Origin: Castellaniella sp.
GTDB taxonomy: Bacteria > Pseudomonadota > Gammaproteobacteria > Burkholderiales > Burkholderiaceae_B
DNA: 64,000 bases
NCBI RefSeq assembly: GCF_034675845.1
Contig: NZ_JAUCCU010000001.1
Span: forward strand, 1,364,001 to 1,428,000
Direction of reading: 5' to 3'
The stretch's first letter is position 1. Every line of letters starts with the position of its first letter. Under the pieces are notes generated by a model. It had not been told where the DNA came from and searched no databases. It saw only the letters and a program-made list of their open reading frames with translations. Below are positions 54,891-64,000 of the stretch, piece after piece. Both the position numbers and the translations under genes were made by a program.

Positions 54891-55597
54891 CGTCGCGCCT
54901 GCGATTCTGGATCTCCGGCCTGGCGCTGCTGGCCCTGTGTGCAGGCTTTCTGTACCAGATTGGACTGTTCGGCATGGTGGTGTGGTTCAATTTCCGCGAT
55001 CCGGGCAGCACCCCGATCATGCAAGACACGCTGCAGGCCGTACGTTTGCATGACCCCACAGCGCCGCTGCAATACGAATGGGTGCCTTATGACCAGATCA
55101 ACAAAACCCTGAAGCAGGCGGTGATTGCCTCGGAAGACGCCGGTTTCATGGATCATGACGGGATTGAATGGGATGCCATTCGCAAGGCCTGGCACTATAA
55201 CCAAAAGCAGGAAGCCCAGGGCAAAACCCGGCGCCGCGGCGGGTCCACCATTACCCAGCAGTTGGCGAAGAATCTGTTTCTGTCGAACTCCCGCAGCTAT
55301 CTGCGCAAGGCCCAGGAACTGATCCTGACCTATATGATCGAGCTGGTCATGAGCAAGCGCAGGATTCTGGAGCTGTACCTGAATGTTGCACAGTGGGGCC
55401 AGGCGACTTTCGGCGCCCAGGCTGCCGCACAGCACTATTTCAAGACCAGCGCCGCCCGGCTATCGACCCGCCAGGCCGCCCAGCTGGCGGCCATGCTGCC
55501 CAACCCGGCCTATTACGACAAGCACGGACAGACCCGTTATCTGCGCGCGCGCATCGCAACTGTACAGGCCCGCATGCGCCAGGCCGAAGTCCCCTGA
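54887..55597 (+). CDS. mtgA: monofunctional biosynthetic peptidoglycan transglycosylase
   Basis: A 236-residue GT51 glycosyltransferase that polymerises lipid II into glycan strands. One N-terminal membrane helix (WISGLALLALCAGFLYQIGLFG) is followed by the GT51 motifs: AVIASEDAGFMDHDGIEWDAI (catalytic glutamate in SED), RRGGSTITQQLAKNLFLSN and ELYLNVAQWGQATFGAQAAAQHYF. No transpeptidase domain, as expected for MtgA. Translationally coupled to the TonB-like gene. Confidence 0.96.
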   Translation: MTSRLRFWISGLALLALCAGFLYQIGLFGMVVWFNFRDPGSTPIMQDTLQAVRLHDPTAPLQYEWVPYDQINKTLKQAVIASEDAGFMDHDGIEWDAIRKAWHYNQKQEAQGKTRRRGGSTITQQLAKNLFLSNSRSYLRKAQELILTYMIELVMSKRRILELYLNVAQWGQATFGAQAAAQHYFKTSAARLSTRQAAQLAAMLPNPAYYDKHGQTRYLRARIATVQARMRQAEVP

Positions 55598-55648
55598 GGC
55601 GAACAAAGGGATCGGGGTACTATGTGGGTTTTCGCTGCACCTGCACCC

Positions 55649-56827
55649 ATGCGCACGGCCCGTCACTATCTCGCTCGTGAAATCTACCGCTCTACCCTGG
55701 TCGTCCTGGTGGCCCTGGTGGGCCTGTTCATGTTCTTTGCCCTGATCGAGGGCCTGGACAAGGTCGGCGAGCGCCTGTCTCTGGTCAACCTGCTGTATCT
55801 GCAGGCGCTGGATCTGCCCAATCACCTGTACGAACTCCTGCCCATCGGGCTCTTGATCGGCGCGGTCCTGGCGCTGGCGGGGCTGGCGCAGCGCAATGAA
55901 CTCACGATTCTGCGGGCTTCTGGGGTCAGTGGCCTGAAGCTGCTGGGCACCTTGTGGCTGATCGCCATTCCCTTGATGGCCGGAGCCTATGTGCTGTCGG
56001 AATACATCACACCCGCCGCTGAACTGCACGGCAGCGAATCCCGTCTGGCCCTGCTGGGACGTACCGATGGCGGACGGCTGTCCAGCGGCTATTGGTTCAA
56101 GGAAAGCGACCCTGCCACAGGCGGCACACGCGTCATCAACATCCACCGGCTGGACGGCAAAGGCCGAGTTCAGGGCGTGGTGCTGTATGAGTTCAGGCCG
56201 GACGATACCCTGCGGGCCTATGTGCAGGCCGAACGCGGCGAATTCGACCAAGGCAGCCTGATCCTGGATGATCTGACCGAGACCCGGATTCATTCCCAGT
56301 CCGCCAGCGCCCTGTCCGATGCCCAGGTGCCACAGACCCCGATCGCGCAGGTCGTGCACCTGGACCAGCGCAGCATCCCCACCTCGCTGACCCCGGAACG
56401 CCTGATTGCCCGCATTCTGACCCCGGAACGCATGGCGATCACCGATCTGCTGGACTATATCCAATACCTGCAAAGCAACCATCTGCAGACAGACCGCCAA
56501 GAGGTCGCGCTATGGCGCAAATTGGCCTACCCATTTACCTTGCTGGTGATGATGACGATTGCCACGCCCATCGGCTTCATGCAGACGCGGCGCGGCGGCG
56601 CGGGCGCCAAGGTATTCCTGGGGATTATCCTGGGGGTGGGCTTTTTCATGCTGAACCAACTGGCCTTGAATGCCGGGATGCTGGGCGACTGGCCGCCTTG
56701 GGCCACGGCCCTGGTACCCAGCCTGCTGGCGCTGGGACTGGCATTTCTGATCTTGCTGCTGATGGAGCATCGCCACCCGCTGGCTTTATGGTGGCGCCAG
56801 CGGCGGCTGCAGCGCAACACGACTTAA
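55649..56827 (+). CDS. lptG: LPS export ABC transporter permease LptG
   Basis: A 392-residue YjgP/YjgQ-family protein with six membrane helices, three on each side of a large periplasmic jellyroll region. The N-terminal MRTARHYLAREIYRSTLVVLVALVGLFMFFALIEGLDKVG and LPIGLLIGAVLALAGLAQRNELTILRASG (coupling helix) are typical of LptG rather than LptF. It transports lipopolysaccharide with LptB. The usual partner lptF is not adjacent. The start is ambiguous: 55649 fits the family, while an ATG at 55622 has a better ribosome binding site (GGGG). Confidence 0.93.
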   Translation: MRTARHYLAREIYRSTLVVLVALVGLFMFFALIEGLDKVGERLSLVNLLYLQALDLPNHLYELLPIGLLIGAVLALAGLAQRNELTILRASGVSGLKLLGTLWLIAIPLMAGAYVLSEYITPAAELHGSESRLALLGRTDGGRLSSGYWFKESDPATGGTRVINIHRLDGKGRVQGVVLYEFRPDDTLRAYVQAERGEFDQGSLILDDLTETRIHSQSASALSDAQVPQTPIAQVVHLDQRSIPTSLTPERLIARILTPERMAITDLLDYIQYLQSNHLQTDRQEVALWRKLAYPFTLLVMMTIATPIGFMQTRRGGAGAKVFLGIILGVGFFMLNQLALNAGMLGDWPPWATALVPSLLALGLAFLILLLMEHRHPLALWWRQRRLQRNTT

Positions 56828-56848
56828 AGCACATCCCCAAGAGGAAAA

Positions 56849-57700
56849 ATGCCTGACTCATCACGCCCCGCCGCCCCATCCGCCGCAAGCCCTGAAATCT
56901 GGGTGATCGGCGACGTGCAGGGCTGCGCGGGTGCCCTGCAGACGCTGCTGGCCCATCCGGCGCTGGCCACACCGACAGCGGAATTCTGGTTTGCCGGCGA
57001 TCTGGTGAACCGGGGACCGGACTCGCTGGGGGCATTGCGCCTGATCCGCAGCCTGGGGGCGCGCGCCAAGGTGATCCTGGGCAATCACGACCTGCACTTG
57101 CTGGCGGTGGTGACAAAGGTGCGCAAACACGCCAAATCCGACACGCTGCAAGATATTCTGCAAGCGCCGGACCGCGACGAGTTGATCGACTGGCTACGCC
57201 ACCAGCCGCTGATGGTGCGCGCACACGGACATGTCATGGTGCACGCCGGCATCTTGCCGTCCTGGACGCTGGATCAGGCCCAGGCGCTGGCGGGCGAGAT
57301 CGAATCAGCTTTACGCCAAGACAGCTGGCCACAGGCAGTGCATGATTTTTACGGCGAAGAACCTCTGCTGTGGGACGATGGCCTGCAAGGACCAGCGCGC
57401 ATGCGGGTCATCGTCAATAGCCTGACACGCATGCGGATGTGCCATGCCAGCGATGGACGGATGGAGTTCCGCCACAAAGGCGAGCCCGTGGCGGCGGATG
57501 GCCTGGTGCCATGGTTCGATTTGCCGGGACGGCGGGACCTGTCCGAGCCGATCGTGTTCGGCCACTGGTCGGCGCTGGGCCTGATGATCCGGCCGGATGC
57601 GATCTGTCTGGATACGGGCTGCGTCTGGGGGCGGGCCTTGACTGCGTTACGACTCCGCGATCACCAAGTCGTGCAGGTGGATTGCACACGTTGTCGCTGA
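56849..57700 (+). CDS. apaH: symmetrical bis(5'-nucleosyl)-tetraphosphatase
   Basis: A 283-residue metallophosphatase that cleaves Ap4A to two ADP and affects RNA Np4 capping. The metal motifs are IGDVQGCAGAL (GDxxG), FAGDLVNRGPDSL (GDxxxRG), ILGNHDLHLL (GNHD) and the later HAGI and GHWSALG. The length matches ApaH. It converges with ruvX, 22 bases apart. Confidence 0.95.
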   Translation: MPDSSRPAAPSAASPEIWVIGDVQGCAGALQTLLAHPALATPTAEFWFAGDLVNRGPDSLGALRLIRSLGARAKVILGNHDLHLLAVVTKVRKHAKSDTLQDILQAPDRDELIDWLRHQPLMVRAHGHVMVHAGILPSWTLDQAQALAGEIESALRQDSWPQAVHDFYGEEPLLWDDGLQGPARMRVIVNSLTRMRMCHASDGRMEFRHKGEPVAADGLVPWFDLPGRRDLSEPIVFGHWSALGLMIRPDAICLDTGCVWGRALTALRLRDHQVVQVDCTRCR

Positions 57701-57722
57701 TGCTCAACGACGCTGATCAATA

Positions 57723-58115
57723 TCACAGCGTATCCAAGTAACGCTGCAAAATGACGGCGGCAGCCATGGCGTCGTCGGGGGCGTTGGTACCCAGGATTTG
57801 CTGGGCTTCGCGGCTGGAGCCGCGTTCGTCCACCAAGACGACCTGCACGTGGAAACGGCCTTCAAGCTGATGGGCGAAGCGCCGACTATGCTGCGAGGCA
57901 AGCTGCTCACCGCCATCCAGGGTCAGTGGCAGGCCCACGACCACCCGATCCGGCTGCCAGGCTTCCAGCAGGGCCGCGACCTGAGAGAAACGCTGATCAC
58001 GGGTGCCGGGTGTCAGAATGCATAAGGGCCGGGCCTGGGCCGTCAGGGTATTGCCCAAGGCCACGCCAATTTTTTTCAAGCCAAAATCAAAGGCCAGCAA
58101 GGTTTCTTCGGACAC
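57723..58115 (-). CDS. ruvX: putative pre-16S rRNA nuclease / Holliday junction resolvase-like RuvX (YqgF)
   Basis: A 130-residue RNase H-fold nuclease that matures the 5' end of 16S rRNA in E. coli. LLAFDFGLKKIGVALGNTLT starts the domain; VVGLPLTLDGGEQLASQHSRRFAHQLE and VLVDERGSSREAQQ are the family motifs. The start codon is GTG. Downstream of yqgE on the same strand, the conserved yqgE-yqgF order. Confidence 0.94.
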   Translation of the reverse strand: MSEETLLAFDFGLKKIGVALGNTLTAQARPLCILTPGTRDQRFSQVAALLEAWQPDRVVVGLPLTLDGGEQLASQHSRRFAHQLEGRFHVQVVLVDERGSSREAQQILGTNAPDDAMAAAVILQRYLDTL

Positions 58116-58173
58116 GGTCAGTGCTGCCTATAAAGACCGCGTCCGGGCGTGCGCCATCGGCGACCAAACGGAT

Positions 58174-58770
58174 TCAGGCATGCCCCGCATCGCCTGTCAG
58201 CATGGAAGAATGAATCCCCAACTGGGCCAGGGCGGCATCGTAGCGCTGGTCCGCCGGGGTCTCGAAGAGGACTTCGTGAGAAGCCCCGACATTCAACCAG
58301 GCGTTGCGGGAGATCTCGTCTTCAAGCTGACCCGCGCCCCAGCCGGCATAGCCCAGGGTGACCAGCAGACGGGCAGGACCGTGACCCGCCGCGACATCCT
58401 GCAGCACATCGCGCGATGTCGTCAGGGCGACATCCTCGCCCAAGGGAATGCTGGAGCTATATTGACCGCGTGGCACATGCAGCACAAAGCCCCGATCGGT
58501 CTGGACGGGACCGCCGAAAAAAACCGGGGCTTCGCGCACGGGGCCGATCTCTAGCGACAGGGGCAGATCAATGCGCTGCAACAAATCCCCGATGGTCAGG
58601 TCGGTGGGACGGTTGACCACCAGCCCCAAAGCGCCGTGTTCGGTATGTTCGCAGACGTAGATGACGGTATTGGCAAGTTCGCCCGCGACCATGCCCGGCA
58701 TGGCCAGGAGAAACTGCCGGGACAGATCAATACGCGTACCGTTGGCGGAATCATGTGGTTCTGTCGTCAT
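58174..58770 (-). CDS. YqgE/AlgH family protein
   Basis: A 198-residue DUF179 protein. LSRQFLLAMPGMVAGELANTVIYVCEHTEHGALGLVVNRPTDLTIGDLL is the signature; VFFGGPVQTDRGFVLH follows. The function is unknown (AlgH was first linked to alginate expression). A strong ribosome binding site, AGGAGGT, six bases before the ATG at 58770 decides the start. The gene is followed by ruvX. Confidence 0.94.
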   Translation of the reverse strand: MTTEPHDSANGTRIDLSRQFLLAMPGMVAGELANTVIYVCEHTEHGALGLVVNRPTDLTIGDLLQRIDLPLSLEIGPVREAPVFFGGPVQTDRGFVLHVPRGQYSSSIPLGEDVALTTSRDVLQDVAAGHGPARLLVTLGYAGWGAGQLEDEISRNAWLNVGASHEVLFETPADQRYDAALAQLGIHSSMLTGDAGHA

Positions 58771-58893
58771 GGCAAACCTCCTGAGATAAGGCATCAAGCC
58801 TATACGCCTAGAGTATCAGATATGGGGCAATCCATTAGAATGGACGCCATAGTACCCAATCCAGCAATTCCGCTGCTGTTTTTTGTCTGTTCC

Positions 58894-59700
58894 ATGGTGT
58901 CTCCCCTGATTTCTTCTCTATCCCTGCCCCTGATCATCGGCCCCCACGACCCCACAGGGGCCGCCAATCTGCCCGTGGACGCTGTCATTTGCGCCGGCCA
59001 AGGCCTGCCCGCCGGCTCGGTGATCACGGCGATCCATATCCAGGACACCAGCGGCGTCGAAACCATCCAGCGGCTGTCACCCGAACTCATCGACGACCAG
59101 GCGCGCTGCCTGCTGGAAGACATGGCCATCAGTGCCATCAAGATCGGCCCCCAATACGACCCGGAAACCATTGCAGTGCTGGCCCAGATCGCCGCCGACT
59201 ACTCCACGCTGCCGCTGGTGCTACAGTTGGCCACGCCGCCCAGCATGCCGGACCTGGACGATCTGGACCCGGACGACACACTGGGGGCCATGCTGGACCT
59301 GTTGGTGCCCCAGGCCAGCATCGTCATCATGGCCCCGCGCCAGGCCGAACAATGGGCGCAACAGGGCCTGATGTCGGCAGCCAGCGCCGCCAACCCCATC
59401 GATGCTCTGCTGGAATTGGGGGCGAGCCATGTGCTGTCGTGCCAGCCCACCCCGCACGCGGGATTCAGCCTGACGCTGCAGTCCGCTGAATCCGGCGGGC
59501 GCCACTGGCCGTGGCCCGCATCGCTGGTGCGCCCAGACGACCGCGACAGCCTGCTGGCGACCCTGTTGGTCTGCGGCCTGGCTCGAGGCCTGCCCATGGT
59601 TGAGGCCTGCCACCAAGCCGTCACGACAGCGACCACGATGATGGCCCACACCCTGCACCCCGGCATGGGACAACACATACTGCGACACACCACATCATGA
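58894..59700 (+). CDS. ThiD-like hydroxymethylpyrimidine kinase, degenerate at the active site
   Basis: A 268-residue ribokinase-fold protein in the position of thiD, overlapping thiE by four bases. It resembles HMP/HMP-phosphate kinase in outline (LPLIIGPHDPTGAANLPVDAVI where SDPSGGAGIQAD is expected, then SAIKIG and the C-terminal GLARGLPMVEACHQAVTTAT). The catalytic GTGC anion-hole motif near the C terminus is absent (LVRPDDRDSLLATLLVCGLARG), as is the central DPV segment. It may be a non-catalytic or altered paralogue. The ATG at 58894 gives the family start. Confidence 0.75.
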   Translation: MVSPLISSLSLPLIIGPHDPTGAANLPVDAVICAGQGLPAGSVITAIHIQDTSGVETIQRLSPELIDDQARCLLEDMAISAIKIGPQYDPETIAVLAQIAADYSTLPLVLQLATPPSMPDLDDLDPDDTLGAMLDLLVPQASIVIMAPRQAEQWAQQGLMSAASAANPIDALLELGASHVLSCQPTPHAGFSLTLQSAESGGRHWPWPASLVRPDDRDSLLATLLVCGLARGLPMVEACHQAVTTATTMMAHTLHPGMGQHILRHTTS

Positions 59701-60338
59701 CTGCCTTGAGATTTCCCCGCGGACTATACGGGGTGACCCCGGACTGGTCCGATACCGACCGGCTGCTGTCCGCCATCCGCCTGGCCCACGCTGGTGGCAT
59801 GCGCGTGCTGCAGTGGCGCCGCAAAAGCGACACCGAACCCCAACGCCAGGCTCAGGCCCAGGCGGTACTGGACGTATGCCGATCCCTGAAACTGCCCCTG
59901 ATCATCAACGACGATTGGCAACTGGCCGCCATGCTGGACGCCGATGGTGTCCACCTAGGGTGCGACGACGCACCCGTGGGCCAAGTGCGCCAGGCGTTGG
60001 GCGCCCATAAGCTGATCGGCGTGTCTTGTTATAACCAGCCTGATCTGGCCCGCCAGCACCTGCAGGAATCCGTGGACTATATTGCCTTTGGCGCGGTTTA
60101 CCCATCCCAGGTCAAGCCCGACGCCGCGCGCGCCACCCTGGCAGACCTGCGCACTGGCCGCCAACTGACCCAGGCACTGTCGCCCCGTCCGGCGGTGGTG
60201 GCCATCGGCGGCATCACGCCGGACAACGCCGCCCCGCTGATCCAGGCCGGAGTAGACAGCATCGCCGTGATCAGCGCCCTGTTCGACGCCCCTGACATCC
60301 AGGCCGCCGCCCTTGCCTGCAGCCGCCTGTTTTCCTGA
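59697..60338 (+). CDS. thiE: thiamine phosphate synthase
   Basis: A 213-residue TIM-barrel enzyme that joins HMP-PP and thiazole phosphate. [36 protein letters not shown] has the QWRxK phosphate region, [24 protein letters not shown] is the central signature, and [28 protein letters not shown] closes the barrel. It overlaps the ThiD-like gene and is followed by hemL 22 bases later. Confidence 0.96.
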   Translation: MTALRFPRGLYGVTPDWSDTDRLLSAIRLAHAGGMRVLQWRRKSDTEPQRQAQAQAVLDVCRSLKLPLIINDDWQLAAMLDADGVHLGCDDAPVGQVRQALGAHKLIGVSCYNQPDLARQHLQESVDYIAFGAVYPSQVKPDAARATLADLRTGRQLTQALSPRPAVVAIGGITPDNAAPLIQAGVDSIAVISALFDAPDIQAAALACSRLFS

Positions 60339-60360
60339 ACCTTTTTTGCCACTCCACACC

Positions 60361-61644
60361 ATGTCCCGTAATACCGAACTTTTCGACCGTGCCTGCAAGG
60401 CCATCCCCGGTGGGGTCAATTCCCCCGTGCGCGCCTTTCGTTCCGTGGGCGGCACCCCACCCTTCATCCAACGCGCCCAGGGGCCCTACCTCTGGGACGC
60501 CGAGGGCACGCGCTATATCGACTATGTCGGCTCCTGGGGGCCTGCCATCCTGGGACATGCCGACCCGGAAGTCGTCCAGGCCGTCCAGGCCGCCGCCAGC
60601 GGAGGCTTATCGTTTGGCGCCCCCACCGAGGCCGAAATCGAGATCGCCGAAGCCATCATCGAGCGCATCCCGTCCATTGAACAGGTGCGCCTGGTCAGTT
60701 CGGGCACCGAGGCCACGATGTCCGCCATCCGTCTGGCCCGAGGCCACACCCAGCGCCATAAAATCATCAAGTTCGAAGGCTGCTATCACGGCCACTCCGA
60801 CAGCCTGCTGGTGAAAGCCGGATCGGGCATGCTGACATTCGGCAACCCGTCCTCGGCCGGCGTGCCCCCCGAATTCGTCCAACACACCCTGGTGCTGGAC
60901 TACAACGACCTGGCTGCCGTCGAGGCTGCGTTTCAGCAGTACCCCGACGAGATTGCCTGCATTATTGTCGAACCCATGGCCGGCAATATGAACCTGGTGC
61001 GCCCGGCGTCCGGGTTTCTGGAAGGCCTGCGCAGCCTGTGCACCCAGTACGGTGCCATCCTGATTTTCGACGAAGTCATGACTGGCCTGCGCGTCGGCCC
61101 TCAGGGCATGCAAGGTTTATGCGGCGTGACGCCGGACCTCACGACGCTGGCGAAAATCATCGGCGGCGGCATGCCGGTGGGCGCTTTTGGCGGACGTACG
61201 GACATCATGGCCGACATCGCCCCCCTGGGGGCCGTATACCAGGCCGGCACGCTGTCCGGGAACCCCGTGGCGGTGGCCGCCGGGCTGGTCACCCTGCGGC
61301 GACTGGCCCAGCCTGGGCTCTATGAACAACTGCACCACCAGACCGGCAAGCTCATCCAAGGTCTGGTGGAACGCGCCCGCCAGCATCATGTACCCCTAAG
61401 CGGCGACTGGCAAGGCGGGCTGTTCGGCATCTATTTCAGCGACGCCATCCCCACCAGCCTGGCCGAGGTTTCCGCCTGCGACCAAGAAGCTTTCAAGCGC
61501 TTCTTTCATGGCATGCTGGCTGGCGGCGTGCATTTTGCGCCTTCGGCCTTCGAGGCAGGTTTCGTGTCCACAACGCACGACGACACAGTGATCCAGAATA
61601 CCCTGGACATTGCCGACCAGGTGTTTGCCCGACTGAAATCCTGA
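60361..61644 (+). CDS. hemL: glutamate-1-semialdehyde 2,1-aminomutase
   Basis: A 427-residue PLP enzyme that makes 5-aminolevulinate in the C5 heme pathway. The conserved start [67 protein letters not shown] and the PLP lysine in [18 protein letters not shown] are all present. The start at 60361 is preferred over an in-frame ATG 16 codons earlier. Confidence 0.97.
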   Translation: MSRNTELFDRACKAIPGGVNSPVRAFRSVGGTPPFIQRAQGPYLWDAEGTRYIDYVGSWGPAILGHADPEVVQAVQAAASGGLSFGAPTEAEIEIAEAIIERIPSIEQVRLVSSGTEATMSAIRLARGHTQRHKIIKFEGCYHGHSDSLLVKAGSGMLTFGNPSSAGVPPEFVQHTLVLDYNDLAAVEAAFQQYPDEIACIIVEPMAGNMNLVRPASGFLEGLRSLCTQYGAILIFDEVMTGLRVGPQGMQGLCGVTPDLTTLAKIIGGGMPVGAFGGRTDIMADIAPLGAVYQAGTLSGNPVAVAAGLVTLRRLAQPGLYEQLHHQTGKLIQGLVERARQHHVPLSGDWQGGLFGIYFSDAIPTSLAEVSACDQEAFKRFFHGMLAGGVHFAPSAFEAGFVSTTHDDTVIQNTLDIADQVFARLKS

Positions 61645-61748
61645 AAACCTCAAATTTCTTGACCCAGAACAAGGACATCTGAAACATCGGCACATACACT
61701 CGGTCTATCACTCACCACTTAGTGGCCGCTGCAACGGCCCCAGGCGCC

Positions 61749-62276
61749 ATGACCGACTACGCCCAATATGCCGCCACGCAACACCCTGCGGTGGCACCCG
61801 ATGTCCCGGATCTAGAAACCCGCGCCACAGGCCAGGCCGCTGACCTGCGCCTGTGGCTGCGCATGCTCAGCTGCTGTACCCTGATCGAAAACGAAGTCCG
61901 CAGCCGTTTGCGATCCGAATTCAGCACAACCCTGCCGCGCTTCGATCTGATGTCCCAGCTCACCCACGCCCCCAAAGGCCTGAAAATGAGCGAACTCTCG
62001 CGCCTGATGATGGTCACCAACGGCAACATCACCGGCATCACCGATCAGCTCGAAAAAGACGGGCTGGTCGAGCGCATGAAAGACGACAGCGATCGCCGCA
62101 GCTCGCTGATCCGCCTGACGCCAAAAGGCAAACGCTATCACCGCCGCATGCAGCGGGCCCACGAAACCTGGATAGAAACCCTGCTGGGCGGACTGGCGCC
62201 GGCCTCACGCAATACGCTGTTCGATCTGCTGGGCGACCTGAAGCAATCGACCTACGCGCGCCTGCCCGCCGCCTAA
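61749..62276 (+). CDS. MarR family transcriptional regulator
   Basis: A 175-residue winged-helix repressor. [35 protein letters not shown] leads into the helix-turn-helix [55 protein letters not shown], whose wing [16 protein letters not shown] is the MarR signature. The ligand and targets are unknown; relatives control aromatic-compound pathways. A GTG at 61722 is an alternative start. The gene is followed by a terminator. Confidence 0.92.
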   Translation: MTDYAQYAATQHPAVAPDVPDLETRATGQAADLRLWLRMLSCCTLIENEVRSRLRSEFSTTLPRFDLMSQLTHAPKGLKMSELSRLMMVTNGNITGITDQLEKDGLVERMKDDSDRRSSLIRLTPKGKRYHRRMQRAHETWIETLLGGLAPASRNTLFDLLGDLKQSTYARLPAA

Positions 62277-62304
62277 CAAGCACGGGCGCTCACGCGCGTC
62301 CAAA

Positions 62305-62336
62305 ACGCCCCCATTCGGCATAGAATGGGGGTTTTC
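62305..62336 (+). terminator. intrinsic terminator after the MarR gene
   Basis: CCCCCATTC (62308-62316) and GAATGGGGG (62323-62331) form a perfect 9-bp stem with loop GGCATA, then TTTTCT. Confidence 0.9.
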
Positions 62337-62364
62337 TGTTTGGGCGTTTTTGCACAAGACCATC

Positions 62365-63591
62365 ATGGCCATCAATCTGCATATCCCGGCGCGTGACGCC
62401 ATCTTTCCAGTCGCGGGTATTCGCATCGGCACCGCCGAGGCCGGCATCCGCAAGGCGGGCCGCCGCGACTTGACGGTTCTGCTGCTGGACGCCGACACCA
62501 GCGTTGCCGGCGTGTTCACCCGCAACCGCTTTCGCGCCGCGCCCGTGCAGGTCTGCGAGGCCCACCTGGCCGATGGCCAGAACATCCGGGCGCTGGTCAT
62601 CAATACCGGCAATGCCAATGCAGGCACCGGCGCCCCCGGCCTGCAAGCCAGCCACGACACCTGCCAGGCCCTGGCCGACGCGCTACAGCTGCAACCACAA
62701 CAGATCCTGCCGTTTTCTACCGGGGTGATTCTGGAACCCCTGCCGGTGGACCGCCTGATTGCGGCCCTGCCCGCCGCCCTGGCAGATGCGCAGCCCGACC
62801 ACTGGTTCGAGGCCGCGCACAGCATCATGACCACCGACACCCAGCCCAAGATCCATTCCCGGCAACTGGATCTGGGCGGCACGACGGTCACGATCACCGG
62901 CATCAGCAAAGGCGCGGGCATGATCCGCCCCAATATGGCGACCATGCTGGGCTACCTGGCCACGGACGCCGGCCTGGCACCCGCCCTGCTGCAGGCCCTG
63001 ACGCGCCAGATCGCCGATCAGTCCTTCAATCGCATCACGGTCGATGGCGACACGTCCACCAACGATTCCTTCATCATCATGGCCACGGGGGCCAGCGGGG
63101 TCCGCATCGAATCCGCCCAGGACCCGCGCTACGCCCCCCTGGCCCAGGCCCTGACCGACGCTGCCCGCGACCTGGCCCAGAAAATCGTGCGCGATGCCGA
63201 AGGCGCGACGAAATTCATGACCATCCAGGTGGAACAGGCCGCCAACACCCAGGAAGCCCTGAAGATCGCCTATGCGATTGCCCATTCGCCGCTGGTCAAG
63301 ACCGCTTTTTATGCATCCGACCCCAACCTGGGGCGCATTCTGGCGGCGATCGGCTATGCCGGGGTGGATGATCTGGATGTCAGTCGACTGACCTTGTGGC
63401 TGGGGGACGTGCAGGTCGCCACCCAAGGCGGCCGAGACCCGGATTATCGCGAAGAAGACGGCCAGCGCATCATGGCGCAGCCCGAAATCCTGGTGCGGGT
63501 GGCGCTCGGGCGCGGCGAAGTCAGCGATACGGTATATACCTGCGATTTTTCGCATGACTACGTCAGCATCAACGCAGATTACCGATCTTGA
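62365..63591 (+). CDS. argJ: bifunctional glutamate N-acetyltransferase / amino-acid acetyltransferase
   Basis: A 408-residue self-cleaving enzyme of the arginine pathway that recycles acetyl from N-acetylornithine to glutamate. [29 protein letters not shown] starts the alpha part. Cleavage occurs before the threonine in [18 protein letters not shown], the nucleophile of the beta part. [17 protein letters not shown] and the oxyanion-hole STGVI segment are intact. The start at 62365 ([16 protein letters not shown]) matches the family. Confidence 0.96.
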   Translation: MAINLHIPARDAIFPVAGIRIGTAEAGIRKAGRRDLTVLLLDADTSVAGVFTRNRFRAAPVQVCEAHLADGQNIRALVINTGNANAGTGAPGLQASHDTCQALADALQLQPQQILPFSTGVILEPLPVDRLIAALPAALADAQPDHWFEAAHSIMTTDTQPKIHSRQLDLGGTTVTITGISKGAGMIRPNMATMLGYLATDAGLAPALLQALTRQIADQSFNRITVDGDTSTNDSFIIMATGASGVRIESAQDPRYAPLAQALTDAARDLAQKIVRDAEGATKFMTIQVEQAANTQEALKIAYAIAHSPLVKTAFYASDPNLGRILAAIGYAGVDDLDVSRLTLWLGDVQVATQGGRDPDYREEDGQRIMAQPEILVRVALGRGEVSDTVYTCDFSHDYVSINADYRS

Positions 63592-63884
63592 AGACCCTCT
63601 GAAAAATCCCGCGTCACCGCCAACGGTGGATGCGGGCGGTCTGCCGCGCCGCAAGCCACAGAAAGCCCTGAATCGTCGTAAAAAGCCAAAATCCTGTTGA
63701 TTTGAAAACGAAAATCTGGGAAAATGACGGGCTTGGCTATGGTCATCAAAAGGCCATTGTCATTTTTAGCAAACCCAGGCGTGATTCCTGCGTACCGATA
63801 TCTGCCCTGATGCATACTGTCAGCGGCCTTGTCGGCATCACAGCGGAGCACCATGAAACCTGGGCAATTTCACAGGAAAAACCC
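63592..63884. other. argJ-rplU intergenic region
   Basis: About 290 bases. A 48-codon open frame (63554-63700, starting inside argJ) lacks a ribosome binding site. A weak promoter-like pair, TTGATT (63697-63702) and GAAAAT (63720-63725), 17 bases apart, may serve rplU; that would give a leader of about 150 bases. No clear argJ terminator is visible. Confidence 0.4.
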
Positions 63885-64000
63885 ATGTACGCGGTCATAA
63901 AAACCGGTGGCAAGCAATATCGCGTTTGCGCCGGCCAAAAATTGAAAATCGAACAGATACCGGCTGACATTGGACAAGAAATCTCGCTGGACCAGGTACT
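63885..64000 (+). CDS. rplU: 50S ribosomal protein L21 (3' end outside window)
   Basis: The first 38 residues, [20 protein letters not shown]... followed by [17 protein letters not shown], match the L21 N terminus; [14 protein letters not shown] is almost invariant. AGGA lies nine bases before the ATG. The gene continues beyond the window; rpmA would be expected next. Confidence 0.97.
   Translation, partial: MYAVIKTGGKQYRVCAGQKLKIEQIPADIGQEISLDQV

Noticed and set aside
63579..63854. 91-codon open frame on the minus strand upstream of rplU
   Set aside because: It overlaps the argJ end and the rplU promoter region, with no recognisable domain or ribosome binding site.

Overview
The window is a chromosomal segment of a betaproteobacterium, most likely family Alcaligenaceae (the Bordetella/Achromobacter/Castellaniella group). 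The reasons are high G+C housekeeping genes, a ZIP transporter that looks orthologous to the structurally studied BbZIP of Bordetella, a lysine/alanine-rich H1-like protein, and gene order typical of Burkholderiales (gloB-methyltransferase-rnhA-dnaQ, accB-accC-prmA, rplM-rpsI, ribE-ribD-nrdR-glyA). All assignments come from reading translated sequence; no database search was run.

Layout. 1-4.8 kb: accessory genes (two acyltransferase-3 membrane proteins, a methyltransferase with a regulatory domain, an Rpn-family nuclease, a DUF4262 protein). 4.9-10.3 kb: fabI, mltD, gloB, a methyltransferase, rnhA, dnaQ and tRNA-Val. 10.4-18.4 kb: a lipoprotein subtilase with a small secreted partner, a sodium:solute symporter with a small subunit, ZIP, a soluble chemoreceptor, and small genes including one with a LexA-type operator. 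18.5-34.4 kb: tRNA-Ser, riboflavin genes, nrdR, glyA, tyrS, mepM, anmK, erpA, argC, rpsI-rplM, a TRAP binding protein, pmbA, yjgA and an esterase. 34.4-38.1 kb: an AT-rich island bounded by two near-identical structured repeats in opposite orientation, carrying a frameshifted GIY-YIG nuclease and a Sll1717-type P-loop ATPase. 38.1-64 kb: a PatZ-like acetyltransferase, gltX, membrane and lipoprotein genes, a PfkB kinase, prmA, accC-accB, tlpA, mpl, an RNB ribonuclease, a TonB-like protein, mtgA, lptG, apaH, ruvX, yqgE, thiD-like-thiE-hemL, a MarR regulator, argJ and the start of rplU.

Two repeat systems stand out. Seven REP-like palindromes built from a GGGGTCAGACACC half-site lie between genes from 3 to 31 kb, and none was seen after that. 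The island-bounding elements share a structured core of about 143 bases, but their outer arms differ completely between the copies while each remains self-complementary.

Most of the window is core metabolism: cell wall (mltD, mepM, anmK, mpl, mtgA), fatty-acid synthesis (fabI, accBC), cofactors (riboflavin, thiamine, heme, Fe-S) and translation. The accessory interest is in the island, the protease pair, the SOS-like small gene and the repeats.
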